64,000 nt of DNA from Pseudothioclava nitratireducens. GTDB taxonomy: Bacteria; Pseudomonadota; Alphaproteobacteria; Rhodobacterales; Rhodobacteraceae. The notes below the pieces were generated by a model. It saw nothing but the letters and a program-made list of their open reading frames with translations. It was not told the origin of the DNA and searched no databases. How positions within the stretch are numbered: position 1 is the stretch's first letter; each line of letters begins with the position of its first letter. The stretch covers positions 41,226-105,225 of the forward strand of contig NZ_JARGDK010000010.1 of NCBI RefSeq assembly GCF_029210495.1, written 5' to 3'. A program made the translations under genes and the position numbers. Positions 16,787 to 26,098 of this stretch are shown here, one piece after another.

Positions 16787-17628
16787 GCATCGTTGTCGAA
16801 GGCAAGGGCCTCACGCAGGATTACCACGTCGCGGGCGGGTTGTTTCGCCCGTCGAAAACCGTGCGCGCCGTGAAAGGCGTCGATTTCGCGGTGGAGCGCG
16901 GCAAGACGCTCGCCATCGTCGGCGAGAGCGGCTCGGGCAAATCCACGCTTGCCCGCATCGTCGCGCTGATCGACCGGCAATCGGGCGGCACGCTCAGGAT
17001 CGAGGGCGAGGATGTCGATATCGGCACCGGCAAACCCACGCGCGCGTTGCGGTCTAAGGTGCAGATGGTGTTCCAGAACCCCTATGGCTCGCTCAATCCG
17101 CGCCAGAAGGTGGGCGAGGCGCTGACCGAGCCGCTGTTGCTCAACTCCGATCTCGACGGGCCGACGCGGCGCGAAAAGGCCGAGGCGATGCTCGAAAAGG
17201 TCGGGCTGCAACGGGCGCATTTCAACCGCTACCCGCATATGTTCTCGGGCGGCCAGCGCCAGCGGATCGCAATTGCGCGGGCGCTGATGCTGAACCCGGC
17301 GCTTCTGGTGCTCGATGAGGCGGTCTCGGCGCTCGACCTGTCTGTGCAGGCGCAGGTTCTGAACCTGCTCGCGGACCTTCAGGAAGAGTTCAACCTGACC
17401 TATGTCTTCATCAGCCATGATCTCTCGGTCGTGCGCTATATCGCCGATGAGGTGATGGTGATGAACAAGGGCGAGGCGGTCGAGCAGGGCAGCCGGGACG
17501 CGGTGTTCACCGACCCGCAGCACCCCTATACGCGCCAGCTTTTCGCCGCGACCCCGATCACCGATATCGAGGCGATCCGCGCCCGTGTCGCGCGCCGCAA
17601 GGCGGCGCGTGCGGCGGCGCTGGCCTGA
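16783..17628 (+). CDS. dppF: Dipeptide ABC transporter ATPase
   Basis: A 281-residue ABC ATPase paired with DppD. Walker [10 protein letters not shown] is near residues 47-55, the Q-loop region is MVFQNPYGSLNPR, the signature is FSGGQRQRI near residues 150-158, and Walker B LLVLDEAVSALD is near residues 169-180. The C-terminus HPYTRQLFAATP is family typical. Last gene of the operon, followed by a strong bidirectional terminator before the convergent icd gene. Confidence 0.92.
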   Translation: MSIVVEGKGLTQDYHVAGGLFRPSKTVRAVKGVDFAVERGKTLAIVGESGSGKSTLARIVALIDRQSGGTLRIEGEDVDIGTGKPTRALRSKVQMVFQNPYGSLNPRQKVGEALTEPLLLNSDLDGPTRREKAEAMLEKVGLQRAHFNRYPHMFSGGQRQRIAIARALMLNPALLVLDEAVSALDLSVQAQVLNLLADLQEEFNLTYVFISHDLSVVRYIADEVMVMNKGEAVEQGSRDAVFTDPQHPYTRQLFAATPITDIEAIRARVARRKAARAAALA

Positions 17629-17650
17629 ACCACGACGCTGTTGCGGCATC

Positions 17651-17680
17651 AAAAAAGGGGGGCTCGCGCCCCCCTTTATT
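17651..17680. terminator. Bidirectional terminator dppF / icd
   Basis: Six A (17651-17656), GGGGGG (17657-17662), loop CTCGCG, CCCCCC (17669-17674), then a T-rich run. The A-tract serves the minus strand and the T-rich tract the plus strand, so it ends both converging operons. Confidence 0.85.
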
Positions 17681-17696
17681 TTTGATCGCGTCCGGC

Positions 17697-19898
17697 TCAG
17701 CCGATGATCGCGTTCAGCGTCGCCGAGGGGCGCATGATCGCGTCGATCTTGGCCGGGTCCGAGTGGTAGTAACCGCCCATATCGGCGGGCTTGCCCTCAT
17801 CGGCCTTGAGTTCAGCGAGGATGGTCGTCTCTTTCTCGGCCAGCGCCTTGGCGATCGGCGCGAAATGTGCGGCCAGATCGGCGTCGTCCCCTTGTGCGGC
17901 CAGCGCCTCGGCCCAGTAGCGGGCGAACCAGTAATGCGACGAGCGGTTGTCGTTCTGGCCGACCTTGCGCTCGGGCGAGTTGCCGTTCTCGAGGATCTTC
18001 TGGGTCGCGGCATCGACAGCGGCGCCGAGCACGGCGGCCTTGGTCTTGCCCTTGGCTTCGGCGAGGAAGTTGAAGCTTTCGCCGAGAGCGCAGAACTCGC
18101 CAAGGCTGTCCCAACGCAGGTGGTTTTCCTTGACCAGCTGCTCGACGTGCTTGGGGGCCGAGCCGCCCGCGCCGGTTTCGAACATGCCGCCGCCATTCAT
18201 CAGCTTGACGATCGAGAGCATCTTGGCCGAGGTGCCCAGTTCGAGGATCGGGAACAGGTCGGTCAGGTAGTCGCGCAGAACGTTGCCGGTGATGGTGACG
18301 ACATCGTTGCCCTTGACCATTTCTTCGAGCGTGAAGCGGGTGGCCTCACGCGGGGCGAGGATCGGGATTTCGATGCCGGCCTCTTTCAGCGCCGGTTCGA
18401 CATATTTGATGATCTCGGCGTCATGGGCGCGGGTCGCGTCGAGCCAGAAGGCCGCCTTACCGGTTGCCTTGGTGCGCGCGATGCCCAGCTGAATCCAGTC
18501 GAGGATTGGGGCTTTCTTGGCGGTGGCCGAACGCCAGATGTCGCCGGTTTCGACCGCATGCTCATGCAGCACTTCGCCCGAGGCGAGGACGATGCGCACG
18601 GTGCCTTTCGAGGGGATCTCGAAGGTGGTTGGGTGCGAGCCGTATTCCTCGGCCTTCTGCGCCATCAGGCCCACGTTCGACACGGCCCCACAGGAGGTCA
18701 CGTCGAGTTTGCCGTTCTCTTTGAAGTAGTTGATGGTCTCGTCATAGACCGTCGCGTAGCAGTTGTCCGGGATGCAGCACTTGGTGTCGGCCGGCTTGCC
18801 GTCCGGGCCCCAGCCGATGCCGCCCGCGCGGATCACGGCGGGCATCGAAGCGTCGATGATCACGTCCGAGGGCACATGCAGGTTGGTGATGCCCTTGTCG
18901 GAGTTCACCATATACATCGGCGGTTTCGCGGCGAGCGCGGCTGCCAGATCGGCTTCGAGGTCTGCGTTGCCTTTGATCTTGGCTTCCAGATCGCCGATGC
19001 CCGCGTTCGGGTTGAAGCCGAGCGCTTTGACCGTGTCGCCGTGCTTGGCGAGGAAGTCCTCCAGGTAGACCGAGACGAAATGGCCGAAGATGATCGGGTC
19101 GGAGACCTTCATCATCGTCGCCTTCAGGTGAACCGAGAACAGAACGCCCGGCTCCATCGAGGCGACTTCGGCCTTGATGAACGCACGCAGCGCCGAGGCC
19201 GACATGAAGGTTGCGTCGACGACTTCGCCTTCGAGATATTTCAGGCCGTCCTTGAGCACGGTCTCATTGCCGGCGGCGTCGGTGAAGGTGATCTTGGCGA
19301 CACCGGCCTGCGCGGCGGTGATGGTCGCGGATTTTTCGTTCGCGAAGAAGTCGTTGCCCGGCATCGAGGCGACGCAGGTTTTCGACGCGGCGGTCCACTC
19401 GCCCATCGAATGCGGGTTCTTCTTGGCGTATTCCTTGACGGCCTTGGCCGAGCGGCGGTCCGAGTTGCCTTCGCGCAGGACCGGGTTCACGGCCGAGCCC
19501 TTGATCGCGTCATAGCGCGCGCGAACTTTCTTTTCCTCGTCGGTGGCGGGCTCTGCCGGGTAATCCGGAACCGCGTAGCCCTGGCCCTGAAGTTCCTTGA
19601 TCGCGGCGACGAGCTGGGGCACCGAGGCCGAGATGTTCGGCAGCTTGATGACGTTGGCCTCGGGCGTTTTCACCAGTTCGCCAAGCGCGGCGAGGTCGTC
19701 CGAGATGCGCTGATCTTCCTGAAGGTAGTCGGGGAAGGTTGCGAGGATGCGCCCGGCGAGCGAGATGTCGCGGGTTTCGACGTCGATATCAGCGGCGCTG
19801 GCGAAGGCGCGGATGATCGGCAGGAGCGAGCCGCGCGCCAGTTCGGGCGCTTCGTCGACGATGGTGTAGATGATGTCGGGGGTCTGCGATTGGGCCAT
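17697..19898 (-). CDS. icd: Monomeric NADP-dependent isocitrate dehydrogenase
   Basis: A 733-residue enzyme of the monomeric IDH-II type, about twice the size of the dimeric form, converting isocitrate to 2-oxoglutarate in the TCA cycle. The N-terminus [17 protein letters not shown] and segments such as [20 protein letters not shown] are typical. The start at 19898 follows the family N-terminus; an upstream in-frame extension to 20000 is GC-driven and not conserved-looking. It stands alone on the minus strand with a 266-bp upstream region. A long plus-strand open frame across it is a shadow. Confidence 0.95.
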   Translation of the reverse strand: MAQSQTPDIIYTIVDEAPELARGSLLPIIRAFASAADIDVETRDISLAGRILATFPDYLQEDQRISDDLAALGELVKTPEANVIKLPNISASVPQLVAAIKELQGQGYAVPDYPAEPATDEEKKVRARYDAIKGSAVNPVLREGNSDRRSAKAVKEYAKKNPHSMGEWTAASKTCVASMPGNDFFANEKSATITAAQAGVAKITFTDAAGNETVLKDGLKYLEGEVVDATFMSASALRAFIKAEVASMEPGVLFSVHLKATMMKVSDPIIFGHFVSVYLEDFLAKHGDTVKALGFNPNAGIGDLEAKIKGNADLEADLAAALAAKPPMYMVNSDKGITNLHVPSDVIIDASMPAVIRAGGIGWGPDGKPADTKCCIPDNCYATVYDETINYFKENGKLDVTSCGAVSNVGLMAQKAEEYGSHPTTFEIPSKGTVRIVLASGEVLHEHAVETGDIWRSATAKKAPILDWIQLGIARTKATGKAAFWLDATRAHDAEIIKYVEPALKEAGIEIPILAPREATRFTLEEMVKGNDVVTITGNVLRDYLTDLFPILELGTSAKMLSIVKLMNGGGMFETGAGGSAPKHVEQLVKENHLRWDSLGEFCALGESFNFLAEAKGKTKAAVLGAAVDAATQKILENGNSPERKVGQNDNRSSHYWFARYWAEALAAQGDDADLAAHFAPIAKALAEKETTILAELKADEGKPADMGGYYHSDPAKIDAIMRPSATLNAIIG

Positions 19899-20164
19899 GA
19901 TGTCATCCTCATTGCGATATCGGAGCCGCGGCGGAACGCTCCGCCTGCGGCCACGCGCGAGAGGGACAGCAGGGCATCCGCGGCCCCCGTTCCGCGCCAT
20001 TGGCCAATCGCGTAATGGAGCGGGGGCCTCAAGTCAATGTGTGCCATTGTATACCGCGCGAAAAACTCTGCTTTTGGAGCCGCAGATGGGCACCGGAGCG
20101 CCCATGCCGGCGTTTGCGGCGCGCGGTGGGCGCGCTCGATTCGTGGCGGTCTCGGGGTGCGGGC

Positions 20165-20794
20165 TTACCAGCGCAGCAGGCGCGGCGCGATCAGGGCGCC
20201 GATCAGCGCGGTGATCAGCATGCCAAGGCTATACCAGCTCCCGTAAAAGAGCGGGCTGTCCTCGGTGCAATGGGTCGCGTAGATCAGTGTGCCGAGCCCG
20301 CCCGCGAAAAGCCCCGCCATCGCGCCTGTGAGTGCCGGGCGCAGGACCGCGCCGGAGCGCAGCGCCCAAAGCGTGGCCGCGAGGATCGCAAGCGAGAGCG
20401 TCGGGATCGAGACGAGGCAGGGCCAGAGCGTCTTGCCCGCCCAGGCCATCTGCCGACCGCCCTCGGGGGTGAGCACATAGCCCGCGACCAGCAGGAGCAG
20501 GACGAAGCCCGCAGGCAGTGCCAAGAGGCTGAAACGCGTGGCGGCGGCCGGGCGGCCGAGCCGCAGCACCAGCGGCAGCGCCGCCCCGGCCACCAGCGCG
20601 GGCAGGACGAACTTGCCCCAGATCATCGGGTCGCGCAGCGCCTCGCCCAGATCGGAGCGCAGGCCCAAGAGCGCAAGCATCAGCACCCCGGCAACCAGAA
20701 ACGCCGGGCCGATCGCGCGGGCCAGCCGCCCCTCGGGGCGGGGGCGGGGCGCGGTATCTTGCGCGAGTGCGGCAATCAGGTCCTCGGTTTTCAT
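20165..20794 (-). CDS. nrsF: NrsF-like anti-sigma factor (DUF1109)
   Basis: A 209-residue integral membrane protein with about six hydrophobic helices, of the DUF1109 family. Two cysteines, Cys126 (in LWPCLVSIP) and Cys176 (in ATHCTEDSP), are exactly 50 residues apart, the same spacing I recall for the metal-sensing cysteines of Caulobacter NrsF (131 and 181). It overlaps the sigma-factor gene by four bases. The family holds the sigma factor at the membrane until heavy metal or oxidative stress modifies the cysteines. Symbol by analogy. Confidence 0.85.
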   Translation of the reverse strand: MKTEDLIAALAQDTAPRPRPEGRLARAIGPAFLVAGVLMLALLGLRSDLGEALRDPMIWGKFVLPALVAGAALPLVLRLGRPAAATRFSLLALPAGFVLLLLVAGYVLTPEGGRQMAWAGKTLWPCLVSIPTLSLAILAATLWALRSGAVLRPALTGAMAGLFAGGLGTLIYATHCTEDSPLFYGSWYSLGMLITALIGALIAPRLLRW

Positions 20795-21333
20795 ATCTCG
20801 ATCAGCCTCTCTCTGAGTTCAGCGAGCTTTTTCAAACCCCGGTGGAGCATGACGCGCACCGCGCCCTCGGTCATTTCCATCGCCTCTCCCGTCTCGCGGA
20901 TCGAGCGTCCCTCGACCCCGATCGAACGGACCACGGCGGCGGCACGCGGCTCCAGCCGGTCGATCATCCGCTCGATATCGCGCGCCTCGGTCGGGTCGCG
21001 CTCGGGCGGGGCGGGCAGGGTCTCGGCGAAATCCTCGACCGGAACCGTCACCCGCCGACCGCGCTTGCGAAACGCATCCACCACCTTGTGACGCGCGATC
21101 GCATAGGCCCAGGGCGCGACCGGTTGATCCTCATGCCATGTCTGGCGGCGGGTATGGATCGCGAGGAGCACCTCTTGCAGGATGTCCTCGGTTTCCTCGC
21201 CGCCACCCCGGCGCGAGATCACGGCGCGCAGGACAGGGGTAACGGCTGCCAGAAACCGCGCATAGGCGCGCTGGTCCCCCGCATTCGCCGCCCGCAAGAG
21301 CGCGCTCCAATCCGCCGTGGTGTCGTGCATCAT
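20791..21333 (-). CDS. sigF: ECF sigma factor, SigF-like
   Basis: A 180-residue extracytoplasmic-function sigma factor. Region 2 carries [18 protein letters not shown] and [18 protein letters not shown] near residues 47-90; region 4 carries [24 protein letters not shown] near residues 142-166. It is coupled to a DUF1109 anti-sigma gene and divergent from a bufferin operon, which defines the Caulobacter SigF (ECF16-like) arrangement. Starts at 21333 or 21330 are possible. A matching promoter ends only about 9 bp before the ATG, so the message may be leaderless and self-activated. Confidence 0.9.
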   Translation of the reverse strand: MMHDTTADWSALLRAANAGDQRAYARFLAAVTPVLRAVISRRGGGEETEDILQEVLLAIHTRRQTWHEDQPVAPWAYAIARHKVVDAFRKRGRRVTVPVEDFAETLPAPPERDPTEARDIERMIDRLEPRAAAVVRSIGVEGRSIRETGEAMEMTEGAVRVMLHRGLKKLAELRERLIEI

Positions 21334-21341
21334 GACCTCTC

Positions 21342-21367
21342 TTCGTCAGGCGCGCGGGCATTGTTAC
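21342..21367 (-). promoter_or_regulatory. SigF-type promoter of sigF-nrsF
   Basis: Minus strand: GTAACA (21367-21362), exactly 16 bases, CGAA (21345-21342), followed by G. This matches the GTAACC-N16-CGAA consensus I recall for Caulobacter SigF and mirrors the copy at 21425-21450. A start site about seven bases beyond falls at or next to the sigF ATG (21333). Confidence 0.75.
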
Positions 21368-21424
21368 AGGCGAACGCAAATTTTTCGCAAGCAAAGCCAT
21401 TTCGTTCACGGATGCGTGAGCGGC

Positions 21425-21450
21425 GTAACGGATCGGTGGTGGGGCGCGAA
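21425..21450 (+). promoter_or_regulatory. SigF-type promoter of the bufferin operon
   Basis: GTAACG (21425-21430), exactly 16 bases, CGAA (21447-21450), followed by G. Identical architecture to the divergent copy before sigF. The predicted start site near 21457 gives a leader of about 50 bases before the bufferin ATG at 21509, which carries a CAGGGAG ribosome-binding site. Confidence 0.75.
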
Positions 21451-21508
21451 GGGTATTCCGAGGGCACGGGACGGACCCGAGCGCCCCATTCCATCAGGGA
21501 GACCCAAG

Positions 21509-21784
21509 ATGACCAAGACCGATCTGAGCCTGTCGCTCGCCGCTGCACTGACCTGTGCCTTCGCCGCTGCCTCGCCCGCGCTGGCTGCCGGTGAAATGGA
21601 GAAATGCTATGGCGTTTCGATGGCCGGGCAGAACGATTGCGCCGCAGGCCCCGGCACGACCTGCGCCGGCACCGCGACCAAGGACTATCAGGGCAATGCG
21701 TGGAAATATGTCCCCGCCGGCACCTGCACCGAGATCGAGACCCCGCATGGCATGGGCTCGCTCGAAGCCAAGGACATGATGTGA
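21509..21784 (+). CDS. bufA: Bufferin-type RiPP precursor (DUF2282)
   Basis: A 91-residue exported peptide precursor. A signal peptide with a hydrophobic core ends near ALA at residues 24-26. The mature part has four cysteines, Cys33, Cys44, Cys52 and Cys73, in the DUF2282 pattern EKCYGV, NDCAAG, GTTCAGT, GTCTEI. In characterised bufferins the central cysteines are turned into thiooxazole rings by the MNIO enzyme and the peptide binds copper in the periplasm; C44 and C52 are the expected sites by analogy. The start at 21509 is set by the signal peptide. A strong hairpin follows the gene. Confidence 0.92.
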   Translation: MTKTDLSLSLAAALTCAFAAASPALAAGEMEKCYGVSMAGQNDCAAGPGTTCAGTATKDYQGNAWKYVPAGTCTEIETPHGMGSLEAKDMM

Positions 21785-21790
21785 TCCCTG

Positions 21791-21817
21791 CCGGTCCGGG
21801 GGCCTTCCCCGGACCGG
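21791..21817 (+). other. Hairpin between bufA and bufB
   Basis: CCGGTCCGGGG (21791-21801) and CCCCGGACCGG (21807-21817) form a perfect 11-bp stem with a five-base loop, seven bases after the bufA stop and 25 before bufB. A short T-run (CCCTTTTCCC) follows. It probably acts as a partial terminator or 3' stabiliser, giving more peptide than enzyme. Confidence 0.7.
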
Positions 21818-21842
21818 ACCCTTTTCCCGAACGGAGGTTCCG

Positions 21843-22688
21843 ATGACCCTGCCAGCGCAAGCCGGGCTTGGCTTCAAGCCGCAGCATTTTGACGCGATCC
21901 GCGAGACGCGCCCGGATCTTGGGTTCTTCGAGATCCATGCCGAGAATTACATGGGGGCGGGGGGCGCACCGCATGCGATGCTTGCCTCCTTGCGCGCCGA
22001 TTATGCGCTCTCGTTTCACGGGGTGGGGCTGTCGATCGGTGGCGCGGGGCCGCTCGATGCGGACCATCTGCGCCGCTTGCGGGTGCTCTGTGACCGCTAC
22101 GAGCCCGACAGTTTTTCCGAGCATCTGGCATGGGCCAGCCATGGCGAGGCCTATCTGAACGACCTTCTGCCCTTGCCCTATACGCCCGAGACCCTGGACC
22201 TCGTCTGCGATCATATCGACCAGCTCCAAGACGCGCTGGGGCGGCGGATGCTGCTGGAAAACCCAGCGACCTATGTGACATTCTCCGAGTCCACGATCCC
22301 CGAAACCACGTTTCTGGCCGAGATCGTCAAGCGCACTGGCTGCGGGCTGTTGCTCGACGTGAACAATGTTTTTGTCAGTTGCTCGAACCACGGTGCCGAT
22401 CCGCGCGCCTATCTCGCGGCGTTTCCGGTTGCGGCGGTGGGGGAGTTGCATCTGGGCGGGCATGAGGCCGAGGAGCTTCCCGAGGGCACGGTGCTGATCG
22501 ACGCGCATGGCGCGCCGGTCGCCGACCCGGTCTGGGCGCTTTATGCCGAGCTGATCGGGCGGATCGGGCCGCAGCCCACACTGATCGAATGGGACAATGA
22601 TGTCCCCGATTTTCTAACGCTTTGGGCCGATGCCCAACAGGCGCAGGCGATCCTCGACCGGGGGCTGACCCATGCCCGCGCATCCTGA
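21843..22688 (+). CDS. bufB: MNIO-family bufferin maturase (DUF692)
   Basis: A 281-residue TIM-barrel DUF692 enzyme of the multinuclear non-haem iron oxidative (MNIO) group. Candidate iron ligands are visible: His59 (SFHGVGL), Glu93-His94 (SEHLAW), Glu139-Asn140 (LLENPATY), Asp172 with Asn174-Asn175 ([10 protein letters not shown]), His203 and His207 (ELHLGGH), Asp220 and His222 (DAHG), and Glu249-Asp251 (LIEWDND). It should oxidatively modify cysteines of the adjacent DUF2282 peptide. Its 3' end overlaps bufC by 17 bases, so the two are translationally coupled. Confidence 0.92.
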   Translation: MTLPAQAGLGFKPQHFDAIRETRPDLGFFEIHAENYMGAGGAPHAMLASLRADYALSFHGVGLSIGGAGPLDADHLRRLRVLCDRYEPDSFSEHLAWASHGEAYLNDLLPLPYTPETLDLVCDHIDQLQDALGRRMLLENPATYVTFSESTIPETTFLAEIVKRTGCGLLLDVNNVFVSCSNHGADPRAYLAAFPVAAVGELHLGGHEAEELPEGTVLIDAHGAPVADPVWALYAELIGRIGPQPTLIEWDNDVPDFLTLWADAQQAQAILDRGLTHARAS

Positions 22689-23427
22689 GCGGCTGGACCA
22701 CTGGCGCGCGGCGCTGGCGGGGGGCGCAATGCCGCCCGGCCTCACCACCTCCGAGGCGCGGTTCGCGATCTATCGCAACAATGTCCACCACTCTCTGCAC
22801 GAGGCGTTGCGGGCGCGGTTCCCGGCGCTGGAGCGGCTCTTGGGGGCGGAGTGTTTCCGCGCGCTGAGTGCCGATTTCATCGCCGCCCATCCGCCGCGCA
22901 GCCCGGTGCTGCACGAATGGGGCGACGCGATGCCGGGCTTTGTGGCGACGCTCGCGCCGCTCGCCCATTTGCCCTATCTGGCCGATGTCGCGCGGATCGA
23001 ACTGGCGCGCGGGCGGGCCTATCACGCGGCGGATGCGCGACCGATGCCGCCGGAGGCGCTCTTGGCGCTCGCTGGCGATATGGCGCGCTTGCAACTCGTG
23101 CTCGTGCCAGCGGCAGAGGTCCTGCGGCTCGACACCCCCGGTTATCAGGTCTGGCGCCGTCAGCAGCCCGAGCCACCGCCAAGCCCCGTTACGTGGCAGG
23201 GCGATGCGGTGTTTGTCTCGCGCCGGGGCGTGGATCAGGTGCTGACGCGAGCGCTCGATCCTGCGGAGGCCGTTTTCATCGAGGCGCTGCGCGCGGGCGA
23301 GACCTGTCTGGCCGCTTCGCGCCAAGCCGCGCGACTGGGCGCGGGCTTTGACCCGATCACCGTCTTTTCCAACCTCATCCGCGACGGCCAGATCGTCGCG
23401 GCCCGCCTGACAGGAGACACACCATGA
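22672..23427 (+). CDS. bufC: DUF2063 partner of the MNIO enzyme
   Basis: A 251-residue protein with the DUF2063 N-terminal segment ([29 protein letters not shown] near residues 26-54) and a less conserved C-terminal half. DUF2063 proteins act as substrate-recognition or scaffold partners for DUF692 enzymes in bufferin maturation. It overlaps bufB by 17 bases and doxX by four, so the four genes form one tight operon. The symbol follows the bufferin literature by synteny. Confidence 0.88.
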   Translation: MPAHPERLDHWRAALAGGAMPPGLTTSEARFAIYRNNVHHSLHEALRARFPALERLLGAECFRALSADFIAAHPPRSPVLHEWGDAMPGFVATLAPLAHLPYLADVARIELARGRAYHAADARPMPPEALLALAGDMARLQLVLVPAAEVLRLDTPGYQVWRRQQPEPPPSPVTWQGDAVFVSRRGVDQVLTRALDPAEAVFIEALRAGETCLAASRQAARLGAGFDPITVFSNLIRDGQIVAARLTGDTP

Positions 23428-23861
23428 CCCCGACCGCCATCCTGCGCCCGCTGAATGCGGTTTTTGATCGTCTGCCCGAGGACATCGCCTTGACCGCCGC
23501 GCGGCTGTTTCCGGCGGCGGTGTTCTGGTTCTCGGGCCGGACCAAGGTTGACGGGCTGTCGATCAAACCCTCGACCTGGGCGCTGTTCGAGGACCTTTAC
23601 GCGCTGCCGGTCATCCCGCCGAATGTCGCGGCTGTCATGGCGACGGTGGCCGAGCATGTCTTTCCGGTGCTGCTTGTGCTGGGGCTCGCCACGCGGCTCT
23701 CGGCGCTGGCGCTTTTGGGGATGACGGCGGTGATCCAGACCTTCGTCTTCCCCGAGGCCTGGGTCACGCATGGGCTTTGGGCGGCGTGTTTCCTGACGGT
23801 GATCCTGCGCGGGCCGGGGCGGCTCTCGCTCGATCACTGGCTGGGGTTTGACCGGCGCTAA
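23424..23861 (+). CDS. DoxX-family membrane protein of the bufferin operon
   Basis: A 145-residue protein with about four membrane helices and the DoxX signature ([19 protein letters not shown] near residues 26-44, then [19 protein letters not shown]). DoxX proteins are frequent last genes of bufferin operons, where they may serve thiol or quinone redox chemistry for the exported peptide. That role is inferred. Its stop overlaps the converging transporter gene's stop by three bases, with no terminator visible between them. Confidence 0.88.
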   Translation: MTPTAILRPLNAVFDRLPEDIALTAARLFPAAVFWFSGRTKVDGLSIKPSTWALFEDLYALPVIPPNVAAVMATVAEHVFPVLLVLGLATRLSALALLGMTAVIQTFVFPEAWVTHGLWAACFLTVILRGPGRLSLDHWLGFDRR

Positions 23862-25111
23862 GGCGTGAGGCGGCGCATCGCTAGCCAGCTTGCGCCCGCC
23901 ATCGCCGCCGAGGTCACAAGACACAGAGGCAAGCCGCCGATCTGATAGCTCAGCCCCGAAAGGAGCGTGCCAAGCAGCCGCCCCGCCGCGTTGGCCATAT
24001 AGTAGAACCCCACATCCATCGTGACCCGCTCATGCGCACTGAGTGCAAGGATCAGGTAGGAATGGAGCGCTGAGTTCAGCGCGAAAACGAAGCCAAAGGC
24101 AAGGAGGCCAAGGACCAGCGTCACGGTGAGCCATGTCTCCGCTCCGCCTGCAATCAGTGCGGCCAGCGCCAGAAGCGCCGGGATCGGCGCCAGGATCGCC
24201 GCCGCCCAGGTCGCCTGCCGGGCAGCGGGGGCGGGGTCATCGCTTCGGGCGCGCAGGAGGCGCGGGGCCGTGCCCTGCACCGCGCCGTAAAGCATGATCC
24301 AGACCGCCATGAAGCCGCCCACGAGGAAGAACGCCATACGATCCCCGGCGGCGGTTCCATCCGAGAGGATCGCCTTGAAATAGATCGGCAAGCCCACGAC
24401 GAACCACACATCGCGCGCGCCGAACAAAAACATCCGGGCCAGAGACAGCTGATTGATGCGGGCGTCTTTGGACCAGACATGGGTGAGTTTCGCGGATTTG
24501 CGCCCGGTGGGCAGCCCCTTGGGCAAGAACAGCACGACGCCCAGCAGGATCGCGCCAAGGATCGCGGCCATGGCCCAGAGGCTCGCCTCGAACCCGGCCA
24601 GCGCGAGTAGGGCCGCGCCAAGGAAGAAGCCCAAGCCTTTGACCGCGTTCTTCGACCCGGTCAGCACGGCGACCCAGCGAAACAGCGCGCCATCGCCCTT
24701 GGGAGCCAGCAGTTTGACCGCCGATTTCGAGGACATCTTGGCCAGGTCCTTGGCCACCCCCGAGGCGCCTTGCACGGCCATCACATAGACGACGGAAAGC
24801 CCGACCGACCACGCCGGATCAAGTTGCGCCAGCGCGGTCAGCGCCACGATCTGGAGCCCCAGCCCCGCATAGAGTGTCGAGGCCAGTCCGAACCGCGCGG
24901 CCAGCCAGCCCGCCGTCAGGTTGGTCACGATCCCCGCGATCTCATAAAGCAGGAAAAGCCACGCCAGTTGCAGCGCCGAAAAGCCAAGCCCGTGGAAATG
25001 CAGCAGCACCAGCATCCGCAGCGCGCCATCGGACAGCATGAAGGCCCAATAGGCGGCGGTCACCGCCATATAGGCGCGCAGCGGATTGGCGGAGGGCGTG
25101 GTGGGCGTCAT
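23858..25111 (-). CDS. arsJ: ArsJ-like organoarsenical efflux MFS transporter
   Basis: A 417-residue MFS permease with about 12 helices. It carries the ArsJ-type hallmarks [20 protein letters not shown] near residues 20-40 and [17 protein letters not shown] followed by [16 protein letters not shown] near residues 110-155. ArsJ exports 1-arseno-3-phosphoglycerate made by a glyceraldehyde-3-phosphate dehydrogenase usually encoded next door. No such gene, arsR or other ars gene is in this window, so either a distant GAPDH partners it or the substrate differs. Start at 25111; the longer frame upstream overlaps the next gene's promoter. Confidence 0.75.
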   Translation of the reverse strand: MTPTTPSANPLRAYMAVTAAYWAFMLSDGALRMLVLLHFHGLGFSALQLAWLFLLYEIAGIVTNLTAGWLAARFGLASTLYAGLGLQIVALTALAQLDPAWSVGLSVVYVMAVQGASGVAKDLAKMSSKSAVKLLAPKGDGALFRWVAVLTGSKNAVKGLGFFLGAALLALAGFEASLWAMAAILGAILLGVVLFLPKGLPTGRKSAKLTHVWSKDARINQLSLARMFLFGARDVWFVVGLPIYFKAILSDGTAAGDRMAFFLVGGFMAVWIMLYGAVQGTAPRLLRARSDDPAPAARQATWAAAILAPIPALLALAALIAGGAETWLTVTLVLGLLAFGFVFALNSALHSYLILALSAHERVTMDVGFYYMANAAGRLLGTLLSGLSYQIGGLPLCLVTSAAMAGASWLAMRRLTP

Positions 25112-25255
25112 TCCGGGGTCCTTGGTCGTCTCAACTCTTCTGCCAGCCCGCGCGGGAGGCCGCCAGAGTGGAAATCTCTCTTGGCGCGGTCCTGTAACAG
25201 GCGGATGACTGTTTTGCCGCACAGGCTTATAGAGAGGCAAAGAGGAGGACAGGCG

Positions 25256-26098
25256 ATGAAACTTTTGCGTCACGGGCCGAAAGGGGCCGAGAAGCCGGGG
25301 CTGATGCATGAGGATGGCACGATCCGCGACCTGAGCGGTCTGGTGCCCGATATCGGGGGCGAGGTGCTGTCCGATCCGGGGATGGGGATGCTGCGCGCGC
25401 TTGATCCCGCCACGCTGCCCGAGGTCGCGCCTGACACGCGGATCGGCGCTTGTGTCGCGGGTGTCGGCAAGCTGATCTGCATCGGGCTGAACTATGCCGA
25501 CCACGCCGCCGAGGCGGGCATGGAGGTGCCGCCCGAACCGGTGATCTTCATGAAGGCCACCTCGGCGATCTGCGGGCCGAACGATCCGATCCTGATCCCG
25601 CGCGGCTCTGAGAAGACCGACTGGGAGGTTGAACTGGCCTTCGTCATCGGTAAGCGCGCGAAATATGTCTCCGAGGCGGAGGCGATTGATCACGTCGCGG
25701 GCTATTGCATCTGTAACGATGTCTCCGAGCGCGCCTTTCAGACGGAACATTCCGGGCAATGGACCAAGGGCAAGAGCCATGACCATTTCGGCCCGTTGGG
25801 TCCGTGGCTCGTGACCCGCGACGCGGTGGCCGATCCGCAGGCGCTTGACATGTGGCTGACCGTGAATGGCGAGGTTATGCAGAAGGGCTCGACCCGGACG
25901 ATGGTCTACAACGTACCGTTCCTCGTCTCGTATCTGTCGCGCTTCATGACGCTGGAGCCGGGGGATGTGATTTCGACCGGCACGCCGCCCGGTGTGGGTA
26001 TGGGGATGAAGCCGCCGCGCTATCTGCGTGCGGGCGACCGCGTGGAATTGGGCGTCGAGGGCTTGGGCGTGCAGCGTCAGGCGGTGCTGGCCGAATAG
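25256..26098 (+). CDS. FAH-family hydrolase (diketo-sugar-acid hydrolase-like)
   Basis: A 280-residue protein of the fumarylacetoacetate hydrolase superfamily. The core begins near residue 75 with LICIGLNYADHAAEAG; metal-binding acidic residues lie in SEKTDWEVELAFVIG near residues 120-134, and the GQWTKGKSHDHFGPLGPW segment near residues 165-182 is typical of 2,4-diketo-3-deoxy-L-rhamnonate/fuconate hydrolases and ureidoglycolate-lyase-annotated relatives. Start ATG 25256 follows a GAGGAGGA site. The neighbouring aldose epimerase and aldehyde dehydrogenase favour sugar-acid catabolism. The exact substrate is not determined. Confidence 0.82.
   Translation: MKLLRHGPKGAEKPGLMHEDGTIRDLSGLVPDIGGEVLSDPGMGMLRALDPATLPEVAPDTRIGACVAGVGKLICIGLNYADHAAEAGMEVPPEPVIFMKATSAICGPNDPILIPRGSEKTDWEVELAFVIGKRAKYVSEAEAIDHVAGYCICNDVSERAFQTEHSGQWTKGKSHDHFGPLGPWLVTRDAVADPQALDMWLTVNGEVMQKGSTRTMVYNVPFLVSYLSRFMTLEPGDVISTGTPPGVGMGMKPPRYLRAGDRVELGVEGLGVQRQAVLAE

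Noticed and set aside
12366..17628. dpp operon as an ectoine uptake system because it adjoins ect genes
   Set aside because: The binding protein is a clear peptide-family SBP and lacks resemblance to known ectoine transporters (EhuB, TeaA types); adjacency alone is insufficient.
17682..20015. 777-codon open frame on the plus strand opposite icd
   Set aside because: It is the antisense shadow of the highly GC3-biased icd gene; the translation is Arg/Gly/Asp/Val-rich without recognisable domains.
25112..25786. Long N-terminal extension of the ArsJ-like gene
   Set aside because: The extension overlaps the divergent hydrolase gene on the opposite strand and the MFS family N-terminus begins at 25111.
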